Assembly (NCBI RefSeq): GCF_014534685.1
Contig: NZ_JACVVX010000001.1
Location: forward strand, 1,194,501 to 1,258,500
Source of the DNA: Oryzicola mucosus
Lineage (GTDB): Bacteria; Pseudomonadota; Alphaproteobacteria; Rhizobiales; Rhizobiaceae
Reading direction: 5' to 3'
Length of the DNA: 64,000 nt
Shown piece after piece: positions 1 through 7,638 of this stretch. The translations under genes were made by a program, and so were the position numbers. The notes beneath the pieces are model-generated. The model had not been told where the DNA came from, searched no databases, and was given only the letters and a program-made list of their open reading frames with translations. The stretch's first letter is position 1. Each line of letters opens with the position of its first letter.

Positions 1-137
1 GGCGGCATGACCAGCGCCATCAGCGGCACGCCGATGAAGCCCGCCGCACCGCCGAAGCCGCCCTTGGAAAGTCCAACCAGGATGACGGCGGGTATCGCGA
101 AAACGTAAAGCCAGGGATCGGACAGGAGATCGTGCAT
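1..137 (-). CDS. TauE/SafE-family sulfite exporter-like membrane protein, N-terminal fragment
   Basis: The minus strand opens with an ATG at 137 and reads to the window edge without a stop (45 codons). The start reads MHDLLSDPWLYVFAIPAVIL, followed by a SKGGFGGAAGFIGVPLMAL stretch. A first hydrophobic helix followed by a Gly-rich SKGGF(G)G...GVPLM segment is typical of the TauE/SafE/YfcA family of eight-helix anion or sulfur-compound exporters. Only the first helix and the start of the second are inside the window, so substrate and length cannot be judged. It is divergent from the ThiE-like gene at 277. Confidence 0.75.
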   Translation of the reverse strand, partial: MHDLLSDPWLYVFAIPAVILVGLSKGGFGGAAGFIGVPLMALVMP

Positions 138-276
138 GAAAGCCCTCTTCGTCCGCAATAACGCCAACCGCCCGGATTGGCGAGAGTGCATGTGGCGCTG
201 TTCAACGCTGTTGCTTTGCTCTATGCCGCAATCCAAACATGATCGGCCTGCATAGCCGGAACCGGATAGCAAAGAC

Positions 277-930
277 ATGACCGAACAGACGCCCCTCAAC
301 CGTTGCCGCATCGTGCTGATCGTCCCTCCCACCGTTGCGGTGGAGCGGGTCCAGGCTGCTCTCGAAGGCGGTGACGTAGCCTCGCTGATTCTCGCCGGCG
401 AAGGCGCCGACGATCAGGCCTTCCAGGATTTCGCCGAAAAGGTGGTTCCGCTCGCCCAGGACAAGGGTGTTGCCGCCATCATCTCCGGCGACAGCCGTGT
501 GGTCGGCCGCGTTCAGGCAGACGGCATCCATGTCGAAGGCAGCAAGGCCGATCTGGCCGATACCATCAAACGGCTGCAGAGCCGCATGATGGTGGGCACG
601 GGCGGTGTCAAGACGCGCGACGATGCGCTCGATCTCGGCGAGGAGCGCCCGGACTACATGTTCTTCGGCCGCTTCGGCTACGACACCCAGCCCGAACCGC
701 ATCATCGCAATCTTTCGCTCGGAGCTTGGTGGGCGGATGTGATCGAGATCCCCTGCATCGTCATGGGCGGCTCGGACATCGCCTCGGTCGAGGCCGTGGC
801 TGCTACCGGCGCCGAGTTCGTCGCTCTGTCGTTGGCTGTTTTTGCCGAGGGTGTCGATTCGCAGGCGGCGGTGGCGCGGGCCAACGCATTGCTCGATGAA
901 ACCGCGCCGAGCCTCGAGGGGGCTGCATGA
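277..930 (+). CDS. ThiE-like thiamine-phosphate-synthase-family protein (diverged)
   Basis: A 217-residue TIM-barrel-type protein resembling thiamine phosphate synthase/TenI. The pattern ADGIHVE (81-87) matches the substrate-loop strand of ThiE, PDYMFFGRFG (125-134) matches the 'ADYIGxGPVF' strand, and GGSDIAS (164-170) is a phosphate-binding turn. The usual TxTK segment after the 'GPVF' strand is replaced by a His/Asn-rich loop around 136-148, so authentic thiamine phosphate synthase activity is doubtful. No other thiamine gene is nearby. Its ATGA stop overlaps the start of the Sel1-repeat gene, so the two are probably cotranscribed. The ribosome-binding site is weak. The fold assignment is fairly secure and the reaction is not. 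Confidence 0.8.
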   Translation: MTEQTPLNRCRIVLIVPPTVAVERVQAALEGGDVASLILAGEGADDQAFQDFAEKVVPLAQDKGVAAIISGDSRVVGRVQADGIHVEGSKADLADTIKRLQSRMMVGTGGVKTRDDALDLGEERPDYMFFGRFGYDTQPEPHHRNLSLGAWWADVIEIPCIVMGGSDIASVEAVAATGAEFVALSLAVFAEGVDSQAAVARANALLDETAPSLEGAA

Positions 931-2138
931 AATCGGGCGGGCTCATCGCCGTATTGGCGTTGCTGCTGGCGGGTGTGAGCGCGTCGGTCGCACAGGAGGC
1001 TCAGCCCGTGCCGCAGACGCCTCCGACCGAAGCTGCGCCCGTCAAGAAACCCGCTCCCGCGCCCTCCGGCCAGTCCCCGGCGCCTGCTCCCGCCACCGAT
1101 GCCCGTCGGGCGCCGAGGCTCGCCACCCCGCCGCGCGCCGTGGAAACGGAGGTGGTCGACCCCTCCCGTTTCGGGGAGATGCCGACGACCCCGCTGCCGA
1201 CGCTGGATGAGTTGCGGCAGAAGCCCAACCTGACCACGCCGCAGCAGGCCGGCAGCACCGTTGGGCCGCGCGTCCAGCCCAGCAGGATCGATCAGGAGCG
1301 TTTCGGCGGAAAGCCGCTGGACGAGGCTTATGGCGCCTTCCAGCGCGGCCTCTACAAGACAGCCTATAATCTTGCTTTGACGCGCGCCGAAGCCGGCGAT
1401 GCGGCCGCCCAGACGCTTGTCGCCGAGATTTTGTCGCGCGGGCTCGGCGTGAAGCGCGATGTGAGCGGTGCCGCCAAATGGTATGAACTCGCCGCCGAAC
1501 AGGGCGTGCCGGAGGCACAGTTCCAGCAGGCGCTGGTTCTGCTCGATGCGAAGAGCCCCAAGCATGACCCGAAGGCTGCCTATGCGCTGATGCAGGCCGC
1601 GGCGGAGGCGGGCAACCGGCTCGCCCAATTCAATCTCGCCCAGATGATCCTGCAGCGAGAGCCCGGCGAAAAAGGTTTGGCCCAGGCTGAGCCCTATTTC
1701 GAACGGGCCGCCGGAACTGGGCTGGCCGATGCGCAATATGCGATGGCGCAATATTACGCCAATGGTATTGGCGGAAAGAAGAAGGACGATGTCCGCGCGC
1801 GCCTCCTGATGGTGCAGGCTGCCCGGCAGAACCACGATACCGCCCAATTCGACCTTTCGCTCTGGATGGCGGAGGGGCGCGGCGGCGACCGCGACCTGAA
1901 ATCGGCATTTGGCTGGATGAAGCTTGCGGCGGAACGCGGCAATGTCGCGGCCCGAAACCGGCTCGCGAAATATTATGTCGGCGGCATCGGCGTCGATCCC
2001 GACCCCGTCGAGGCCGCGTCCTGGTATATGGCGGCGCGCCGCGCAGGCCTGATCGATCCCGAGATGGAAGACCACCTCGTCGGGCTGACGGATGACGAGA
2101 TAAAGCAGGCGATGGAACGGTCGGACCGCATCCGCTGA
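927..2138 (+). CDS. Secreted Sel1/TPR-repeat protein
   Basis: 403 residues. Residues 1-22 form a signal peptide ending near SASVA. Residues 23-120 are rich in Pro and Ala and probably disordered. From about 134 to 385 there are roughly seven Sel1-like helical repeats with the A-x-x-W/Y-x-x-A-A-x-x-G pattern (for example KWYELAAEQGVPEAQ and FGWMKLAAERGNVAA). Sel1 proteins are periplasmic or exported interaction scaffolds, often tied to envelope or exopolysaccharide functions. The start ATG overlaps the ThiE-like stop by 4 bases, indicating translational coupling. No enzymatic motif is visible, and the partner is unknown. Confidence 0.88.
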   Translation: MKSGGLIAVLALLLAGVSASVAQEAQPVPQTPPTEAAPVKKPAPAPSGQSPAPAPATDARRAPRLATPPRAVETEVVDPSRFGEMPTTPLPTLDELRQKPNLTTPQQAGSTVGPRVQPSRIDQERFGGKPLDEAYGAFQRGLYKTAYNLALTRAEAGDAAAQTLVAEILSRGLGVKRDVSGAAKWYELAAEQGVPEAQFQQALVLLDAKSPKHDPKAAYALMQAAAEAGNRLAQFNLAQMILQREPGEKGLAQAEPYFERAAGTGLADAQYAMAQYYANGIGGKKKDDVRARLLMVQAARQNHDTAQFDLSLWMAEGRGGDRDLKSAFGWMKLAAERGNVAARNRLAKYYVGGIGVDPDPVEAASWYMAARRAGLIDPEMEDHLVGLTDDEIKQAMERSDRIR

Positions 2139-2249
2139 GGCGTCGTTCCTGCCGATTTCGGCGGTTTCTCTTGCCTCGCACGGCATTTTGTGGTCTTGGA
2201 AGCGCCGAAATCGCCTTTCAGGCGGCTAACTCTCTTCCGGATAAAAACC

Positions 2250-2816
2250 ATGGCCAAAATCAACGGCAACGAAATTCGTCCGGGCAACGTCATCGAGCAT
2301 GACGGCGGCCTGTGGGTGGCAGTCAAGACCAATGCCGTGAAGCCCGGCAAGGGCGGCGCCTACAACCAGGTCGAGCTGAAGAACCTCATCAACGGCACCA
2401 AGCTCAACGAGCGGTTCCGCTCCGCCGAGACCGTCGAGAAAATCCGCCTCGAACAGAAGGACTTTTCCTTCCTCTACGAACAGGGCGATGCGCTCGTTTT
2501 CATGGACACCGAATCCTACGAACAACTCGAGCTGCAGAAGGATTTCGTAGGCGACCGTGCTGCCTTCCTGCAGGACGGCATGATGGTTACGGTTGAACTT
2601 TATGAAGAGCGCCCGATCGGAATTTCGCTTCCCGACCAGGTGACGCTGACGATCACCGAAGCCGATCCGGTGGTGAAGGGGCAGACCGCCGCGTCGTCCT
2701 ACAAGCCGGCCATGCTGGAAAACGGCATCCGCGTCCTCGTGCCGCCCTTCATCTCGTCGGGCGAGCGCATCATCGTCGACACCAACGAAATCACCTACGT
2801 CCGCCGCGCGGACTGA
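2250..2816 (+). CDS. efp: Elongation factor P
   Basis: 188 residues, the usual EF-P length, beginning [22 protein letters not shown] binds ribosomes stalled on polyproline motifs and promotes peptide bond formation. The N-terminal KOW-like domain carries the loop PGKGGA with Lys34, the position that is modified in many bacteria. Two OB-fold domains follow, ending [18 protein letters not shown]. The ATG at 2250 is preferred over an in-frame start 60 bases upstream because it gives the canonical N terminus. A small hairpin (CGCCT-TTC-AGGCG, 2212-2224) lies just upstream. No modification enzyme gene (epmA/epmB type) is seen in the window. Confidence 0.98.
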   Translation: MAKINGNEIRPGNVIEHDGGLWVAVKTNAVKPGKGGAYNQVELKNLINGTKLNERFRSAETVEKIRLEQKDFSFLYEQGDALVFMDTESYEQLELQKDFVGDRAAFLQDGMMVTVELYEERPIGISLPDQVTLTITEADPVVKGQTAASSYKPAMLENGIRVLVPPFISSGERIIVDTNEITYVRRAD

Positions 2817-2890
2817 TTTCGCCCCGGCACGGAACGGGAAGGCTCCGTCCTCCCGATCCACCGCCCCGTCTGCAGAGAAAGAAGCATTAA

Positions 2891-3691
2891 ATGGCGCGTT
2901 CAGCGATCCTCAACGTCATGGTGCAGGCCGCAATGAAGGCCGGGCGCTCGCTGTCGCGCGATTTCGGCGAAGTGCAGAACCTGCAGGTGTCTTTGAAGGG
3001 CCCCGGCGACTATGTCAGCCAGGCGGACCGCAAGGCCGAGGAGATCATCTTCACGGAATTGTCCCGCGCCCGTCCCGGCTACAGCTTCCTGATGGAAGAG
3101 CGCGGCACGGTGGCCGGCGATGACGATCAGCATCGCTGGATCGTCGACCCGCTCGACGGAACCACCAACTTCCTGCACGGCTTGCCGATCTTCTCGGTTT
3201 CCATTGCCTTGGAGCGTCAGGGGCAGATCGTCGCCGGCGTTATCTACAATCCGGCGATGGACGAGCTTTATACAGCCGAACGCGGCGGCGGAGCGTTCCT
3301 CAACGACCGCAGGCTTCGCGTTTCGGGCCGCGCGCGGCTCAGCGATTGCGTCGTCGGCACCGGTGTGCCGCATCTGGGCCGCGGCCATCACGGCAACTTC
3401 CTGATCGAACTGCGCCATGTCATGGGCGAGGTCGCTGGCGTCCGCCGCCTGGGCTCGGCGGCGCTCGACCTGGCCTATGTGGCCGCCGGCCGGATGGATG
3501 CCTTCTGGGAGCATTCGCTGTCGGCTTGGGACATCGCCGCAGGCGTCCTGCTGGTGCGCGAAGCCGGTGGCTTTGTCTCCGACGTTGACGGCGGCCAGGG
3601 CATGCTGGACAGCGGCTCCATCGTGGCGGGCAACGAAGCCATTCACCGCGCCATGCTGAAGACGCTCAAGACCCCATTGGCATCGCGCTGA
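2891..3691 (+). CDS. suhB: Inositol monophosphatase family protein (SuhB-like)
   Basis: 266 residues with the hallmark motifs of the Mg-dependent FIG/IMPase superfamily: the metal-binding acidic pair at 69-70 (MEERG), DPLDGT at 86-91 and WDIAAG at 213-218. The family hydrolyses inositol-1-phosphate or related sugar phosphates; SuhB also takes part in rRNA antitermination complexes in Escherichia coli. It follows efp by 74 bases on the same strand. IMPase-fold assignment is firm. Which substrate it prefers, or whether it acts mainly with NusA-like partners, cannot be read from sequence. Confidence 0.92.
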   Translation: MARSAILNVMVQAAMKAGRSLSRDFGEVQNLQVSLKGPGDYVSQADRKAEEIIFTELSRARPGYSFLMEERGTVAGDDDQHRWIVDPLDGTTNFLHGLPIFSVSIALERQGQIVAGVIYNPAMDELYTAERGGGAFLNDRRLRVSGRARLSDCVVGTGVPHLGRGHHGNFLIELRHVMGEVAGVRRLGSAALDLAYVAAGRMDAFWEHSLSAWDIAAGVLLVREAGGFVSDVDGGQGMLDSGSIVAGNEAIHRAMLKTLKTPLASR

Positions 3692-3771
3692 AGCGTCGCA
3701 TTTACGCCGGCCGGCCTTGTTCTGGATAATCTCGTGCAAGACGCCATATGGAGTGTTTTGCAGGAGCCAAA

Positions 3772-4461
3772 ATGGACAGTCAGCGCAAGGCGTCTGAAAT
3801 CCACATCCCCTTCGCAGGACGTTTCACTTATTCGCGTGCCGAACTCATCGCGGACGGCATCGTCCATGCGGTGGGCATCGTGCTTGCCATCGCAGCGGGC
3901 GCGACGCTTCTGTCTCTCGCTATTCCGCACACAGGCCCCGGAGAATATGTGGCTGCGGCGTTTTTCGTCGTCTCGCTGCTGACCGTCCTGACGATCTCCC
4001 TGGTCTACAATCTTTGGCCGATCTCACCTGCGAAATGGATCCTGCGTCGGTTCGATCATGCCGCTATCTACCTTCTGATCGCCGCCACCTACACGCCGTT
4101 TCTGGCACAACTGGACAATAGGGCCGTTGCCGTGCCGATGATCGCCCTGGTGTGGGTCGCAGCGCTCTGCGGCATGGCGATCAAGCTTTTCCTGCCAGGC
4201 CGATACGACCGCCTCGCCATAGTGTTCTATCTCGCCATCGGCTGGAGCGGCGTGGTCATCGGCCAGCCCTTAGTCAACATCCTGCCAGGTACGACGCTGG
4301 TCCTGCTCGTGGCGGGCGGCATTGCCTATTCGTTGGGGGTCGTGTTTTTCACCTGGCAGAAGCTGCGTTTCCAGAACGCGCTGTGGCACCTTTTCGTCGT
4401 GGCGGGCGCCGGCCTGCACTTCGCGGCACTGATCGACTGCATGCTGGTCAATCGATTGTGA
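3772..4461 (+). CDS. Hemolysin III / TrhA-like PAQR membrane protein
   Basis: 229 residues with about seven hydrophobic segments. It has the PAQR/hemolysin III signature: ADGIVHAVG (His32), FDHAAIYLLIAATYTP in the middle, and LWHLFVVAGAGLHF near the C terminus, giving the conserved Asp/His set thought to bind a metal. Bacterial members (TrhA/YqfA) affect membrane fluidity and energetics; true haemolysin activity is doubtful. The ATG at 3772 is chosen because AGGAG (3762-3766) sits 5 bases upstream, whereas an upstream ATG at 3748 has no ribosome-binding site. Confidence 0.9.
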   Translation: MDSQRKASEIHIPFAGRFTYSRAELIADGIVHAVGIVLAIAAGATLLSLAIPHTGPGEYVAAAFFVVSLLTVLTISLVYNLWPISPAKWILRRFDHAAIYLLIAATYTPFLAQLDNRAVAVPMIALVWVAALCGMAIKLFLPGRYDRLAIVFYLAIGWSGVVIGQPLVNILPGTTLVLLVAGGIAYSLGVVFFTWQKLRFQNALWHLFVVAGAGLHFAALIDCMLVNRL

Positions 4462-4579
4462 TCCGCTGGTGCCGTCCCTATCATAAGCGGTGGCAAAAGG
4501 GGCGCAACGCCTTTCAATTTCGTCACAATTCCGTTTAGAGTCGCCCGCTATTGGGTTGGGAAAAGGAATCGGGGCGCCG

Positions 4580-5599
4580 ATGGCTTTGCTGAAATCGTTC
4601 CGTTCGGGTTCGGACGTGTTGAACTATGACCCGCATCGACTGTCGAGCCCGCAGGTCTTTCTCTTTTCGATGATCATCTTCCTGGCGATCGTGGCCTTTA
4701 TCGCGGCCATTCTCTATCGCCAGATCGCGTCGGCCTTTACGACCAATCCCGGCCTTAACGGCTTGATCTTCGGCGTGCTGCTCATCGGTATCCTCCTTGC
4801 TATCGGCCAGGTCGTCAGGCTGTTCCGCGAAGTCCGTTGGGTCAATTCCTTCCGCGCCGGCGCCGATGTCACCGATCCTGTGCTGCTTGCGCCGATGAAG
4901 GCGATGATCGGCCGCTCGTCCTCCATGGCGTTCTCGACCAATTCGACGCGCACGATGCTGGATTCCATCGCCAACCGCCTCGACGAAAGCCGCGATATCT
5001 CGCGCTATCTGATTGGCCTTCTGGTTTTCCTGGGCCTGCTCGGCACGTTCTGGGGCCTTCTTGAGACCATCGGCTCCATCGGCGAAACCATTCAATCGCT
5101 CGATCCGGGTTCGGGCGATGCGACGGCGGTGCTCGACGCGCTCAAGCAGGGGCTTGCCGCGCCGCTGCAGGGCATGGGCACGGCGTTCTCGTCCTCGCTG
5201 TTCGGTCTGTCCGGCTCGCTGGTGCTCGGCTTCCTTGACCTGCAGGCGGGCCGCGCGCAAACGCGCTTCTACACCGAGCTTGAAAACTGGCTGTCCTCGG
5301 TGACCGATCTGTCGTCCGACGTGGTCGTCGCCGATCCCGGCCGGGCGGATTCGCTTGAAGAACTGCGCGAACTGTCGGAGCGTCTGCGCTCCATGCAGGA
5401 AAGCGGCGGTTCCAGCACCCGTACGGCTGCCGCCATGGCCAATCTGGCTGACGGCATTTCCGGACTCGTCAAGAATATGCGCAGCGAACAGCAGATCATG
5501 CGCGACTGGGTGGAAGCCCAGTCCGAAGAGCAGAAGGCGATGCGCAGCACGCTGGAAAAGATTGCCAATGCCTTGAACGACCAGCAGGGGAAGCGCTGA
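4580..5599 (+). CDS. MotA/TolQ/ExbB-family proton-channel protein
   Basis: 339 residues. Hydrophobic helices lie near residues 20-45 and 55-75, and a later pair covers RYLIGLLVFLGLLGTFWGL and the MGTAFSSSLFGLSGSLVLGF stretch, the conserved core of MotA/TolQ/ExbB subunits. The C-terminal ~110 residues are cytoplasmic and predicted helical. The partner gene starts 1 base after the stop and encodes an OmpA/MotB-like protein, so the pair probably forms an ion-driven complex across the envelope. No flagellar or tonB/tolR genes are nearby. The in-frame start at 4490 is less likely because MALLKSFRSG at 4580 begins the compact N terminus. Confidence 0.88.
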   Translation: MALLKSFRSGSDVLNYDPHRLSSPQVFLFSMIIFLAIVAFIAAILYRQIASAFTTNPGLNGLIFGVLLIGILLAIGQVVRLFREVRWVNSFRAGADVTDPVLLAPMKAMIGRSSSMAFSTNSTRTMLDSIANRLDESRDISRYLIGLLVFLGLLGTFWGLLETIGSIGETIQSLDPGSGDATAVLDALKQGLAAPLQGMGTAFSSSLFGLSGSLVLGFLDLQAGRAQTRFYTELENWLSSVTDLSSDVVVADPGRADSLEELRELSERLRSMQESGGSSTRTAAAMANLADGISGLVKNMRSEQQIMRDWVEAQSEEQKAMRSTLEKIANALNDQQGKR

Positions 5600-5600
5600 C

Positions 5601-6629
5601 ATGGCGCTTTCGCGACGGCGCACTGACCGGCGTGTCGACTACTGGCCTGGCTTCGTCGACGCGCTGTCGACGTTGCTTCTGGCGATCATGTTTCTGCTTT
5701 CGGTGTTCGTCCTGGCACAGTTCCTGCTGACGCGGGAAATTTCCGGCAGGGACGAGGCGTTGCTGCGGTTGAACTCACAGATCAACGAACTGACCCAGCT
5801 TCTGGCCATGGAACGCTCCAACACCCAGGACGCCCAGGATTCGCTTGCCAATCTGCAGGCCTCGCTATCGGCCGCCGAAGCTGAGAAGAGCCGGCTCGAA
5901 CAGCTTCTGTCGCAGGGCGCGGGGGCTGGTCAGCAGGCGGAGGCGCGCATCGGCGCCCTGAGCGGCGAACTCGACAACGAGCGCCAGATGAGCCAGCGGG
6001 CGCTGTCGCAGGTCGAATTGCTGAACCAGCAGATTTCCGCTCTGCGCCAGCAGATCGCAGCGCTTGAAGACGCGCTTGGCGCCTCGGAAGCGCGCGACCG
6101 CGAATCCAACACCAAGATCGCCGATCTGGGTCGCCGCCTGAACGTCGCGCTTGCCCAGCGCGTGCAGGAACTGAACCGATACCGCTCCGATTTCTTCGGA
6201 CGGCTGCGCGAGATCCTCTCCGACCGCGACAATATCCGCATCGTCGGCGACCGTTTCGTGTTCCAGTCCGAAGTGCTGTTCCCGACCGGGTCCGAGCAGA
6301 TCAACGATGCCGGGCAGGTCGAGATGCGCAAGCTGGCGGGAGCCATCCTGGAGCTCCAGAAGGAAATCCCGCCGGAGATCAACTGGGTGCTGCGCGTCGA
6401 TGGCCATACCGACAACATTCCGCTGTCCGGTACCGGGCGATACCGCGACAACTGGGAGCTTTCCTCGGCGCGCTCGACGGCGGTCGTCAAATATCTCATC
6501 GAGAACGGTGTGCCCGCAAACCGACTGGTGGCAGCCGGCTTCGGTGAGTTCCAGCCGCTCGATCCCGCCGATACCCCGGAAGCACGCTCCAAAAACCGCC
6601 GCATCGAGTTGAAACTTACGGAGCGATAG
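5601..6629 (+). CDS. OmpA/MotB-like peptidoglycan-binding partner with coiled coil
   Basis: 342 residues. A short basic N terminus precedes a single membrane helix beginning YWPGFVDALSTLLLAIMFLL. Asp20 near the start of that helix occupies the place of the proton-carrying Asp of MotB/TolR/ExbD. Residues ~50-190 form a long heptad-rich coiled coil. The C-terminal OmpA/MotB domain (about 205-342) includes VDGHTDNIPLSG and the terminal SKNRRIELKL segment that grips peptidoglycan. It is arranged like PomB/MotB but with a longer periplasmic stalk. It sits 1 base behind the MotA/TolQ-like gene, so the two are almost certainly one complex. Confidence 0.9.
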   Translation: MALSRRRTDRRVDYWPGFVDALSTLLLAIMFLLSVFVLAQFLLTREISGRDEALLRLNSQINELTQLLAMERSNTQDAQDSLANLQASLSAAEAEKSRLEQLLSQGAGAGQQAEARIGALSGELDNERQMSQRALSQVELLNQQISALRQQIAALEDALGASEARDRESNTKIADLGRRLNVALAQRVQELNRYRSDFFGRLREILSDRDNIRIVGDRFVFQSEVLFPTGSEQINDAGQVEMRKLAGAILELQKEIPPEINWVLRVDGHTDNIPLSGTGRYRDNWELSSARSTAVVKYLIENGVPANRLVAAGFGEFQPLDPADTPEARSKNRRIELKLTER

Positions 6630-6761
6630 AGGCGGCCTGCGTTCGCTGGAACGACGGCTTTTGCCATAAATGCCCCGTCGAGCGGGCTTGCCTCGGTTTC
6701 GACTTCTTTAACCTAGCAACACTATCCCTCGAAGACAGGGTCAAAAAGGGATATGGTTGCC

Positions 6762-7142
6762 ATGGTCAGAAACAAAAGCCCGCACTTCCGGGGCGGTGTC
6801 ACGGCTCTGCTGCTTGCGGCAACGCTCGCCGGTTGTGCATCGACGACCTCGCCTGCCGTCTACGCGACATCGCTTTCCAGCCAGGACCCGAAATGGTCGA
6901 CGGCGGAATGCCAGGAAATCCGGGCCCGCGCGTCCAGCTACGAAGCCAACGAAAAGCAGACGCTGAGCTGGGGCGGTGCCTTGATATTCGGCCCATACGG
7001 ACTCGGCATGGCAGCAGCCGGCAAGCAACACCAGGCCAAGCAACGAAAGCTTTTCCGCCGCGAGATGCATATGCGGTGCTCGAGCAAACCCTTGCCGAGG
7101 GATTTGCAGAACCTCCAAACGACCGCTCGCACGACCAACTAA
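6762..7142 (+). CDS. Small lipoprotein of unknown function
   Basis: 126 residues. A signal peptide ends in the lipobox LAGC (Cys at about residue 25), so the product should be lipidated and envelope-anchored. Beyond that there is a conserved-looking CQEIRAR segment, a Gly-rich hydrophobic stretch (ALIFGPYGLGMAAAG) and a basic tail with one more Cys. The ATG at 6762 is preferred over one at 6753 because AAGGGA (6746-6751) is 10 bases upstream of 6762 but almost abuts 6753. I do not recognise a named family. It lies after the TolQ/OmpA pair but with about 130 bases between, so operon membership is uncertain. Confidence 0.75.
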   Translation: MVRNKSPHFRGGVTALLLAATLAGCASTTSPAVYATSLSSQDPKWSTAECQEIRARASSYEANEKQTLSWGGALIFGPYGLGMAAAGKQHQAKQRKLFRREMHMRCSSKPLPRDLQNLQTTARTTN

Positions 7143-7181
7143 CCCTTAGCTACAGCTCCTCCCCGAGGAGAGGTATACGGC

Positions 7182-7559
7182 TCACCATCCCAGCCAGAGC
7201 GCGATCATTGCAGCCACGGCTGGGACGGTTTGGATGAACAGGATCTTCCTGCCGACCGTCACTGCGCCATAGAGGCCGGCTATGGCAACGCACAGCAGGA
7301 AGAAGATTTTGATCTGGAAGCCGACGTCGCCGAGATAGAGGCCCCAGATCAAGCCGGCGGCGAGAAAGCCGTTATACAGGCCCTGATTGGCGGCGAGCAC
7401 TTTGGTATCGCGCGCAAAGTCCGGTTTCAGCCCGAATGCCTTATGCCCGCGCGGTGTGTCCCAGGCCACCATCTCGAGATAGACGATGTAGACATGGATG
7501 GCCGCGACAAGCGCCACGAGAACAGTCCCAACCATCGTTCCTCCATTGGTGACAGCCAT
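7182..7559 (-). CDS. DUF1304 family membrane protein
   Basis: 125 residues (117 if the ATG at 7535 is used). Four hydrophobic segments cover nearly the whole chain. A conserved HVYIVYLEMVAWDTPRGHKAFG stretch near the N terminus and ANQGLYNGFLAAGL in the middle are characteristic of DUF1304, a small four-helix membrane family of unknown function. It is convergent with the lipoprotein gene and divergent from the M32 carboxypeptidase. No regulator or partner is adjacent. Confidence 0.88.
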   Translation of the reverse strand: MAVTNGGTMVGTVLVALVAAIHVYIVYLEMVAWDTPRGHKAFGLKPDFARDTKVLAANQGLYNGFLAAGLIWGLYLGDVGFQIKIFFLLCVAIAGLYGAVTVGRKILFIQTVPAVAAMIALWLGW

Positions 7560-7638
7560 TCCTTAAGCCTGCACCATTGACCGTTGATCCCAAGGTGCTG
7601 CAAGTGGATTCTCTCGGATTGTACTGCAAGGAGCCGTA

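Noticed and set aside
702-2186. 494-codon minus-strand open frame opposite the Sel1 gene
   Set aside because: Arg/Gly-rich product without a known fold, lies antisense to a clear repeat protein; explained by high G+C at third codon positions.
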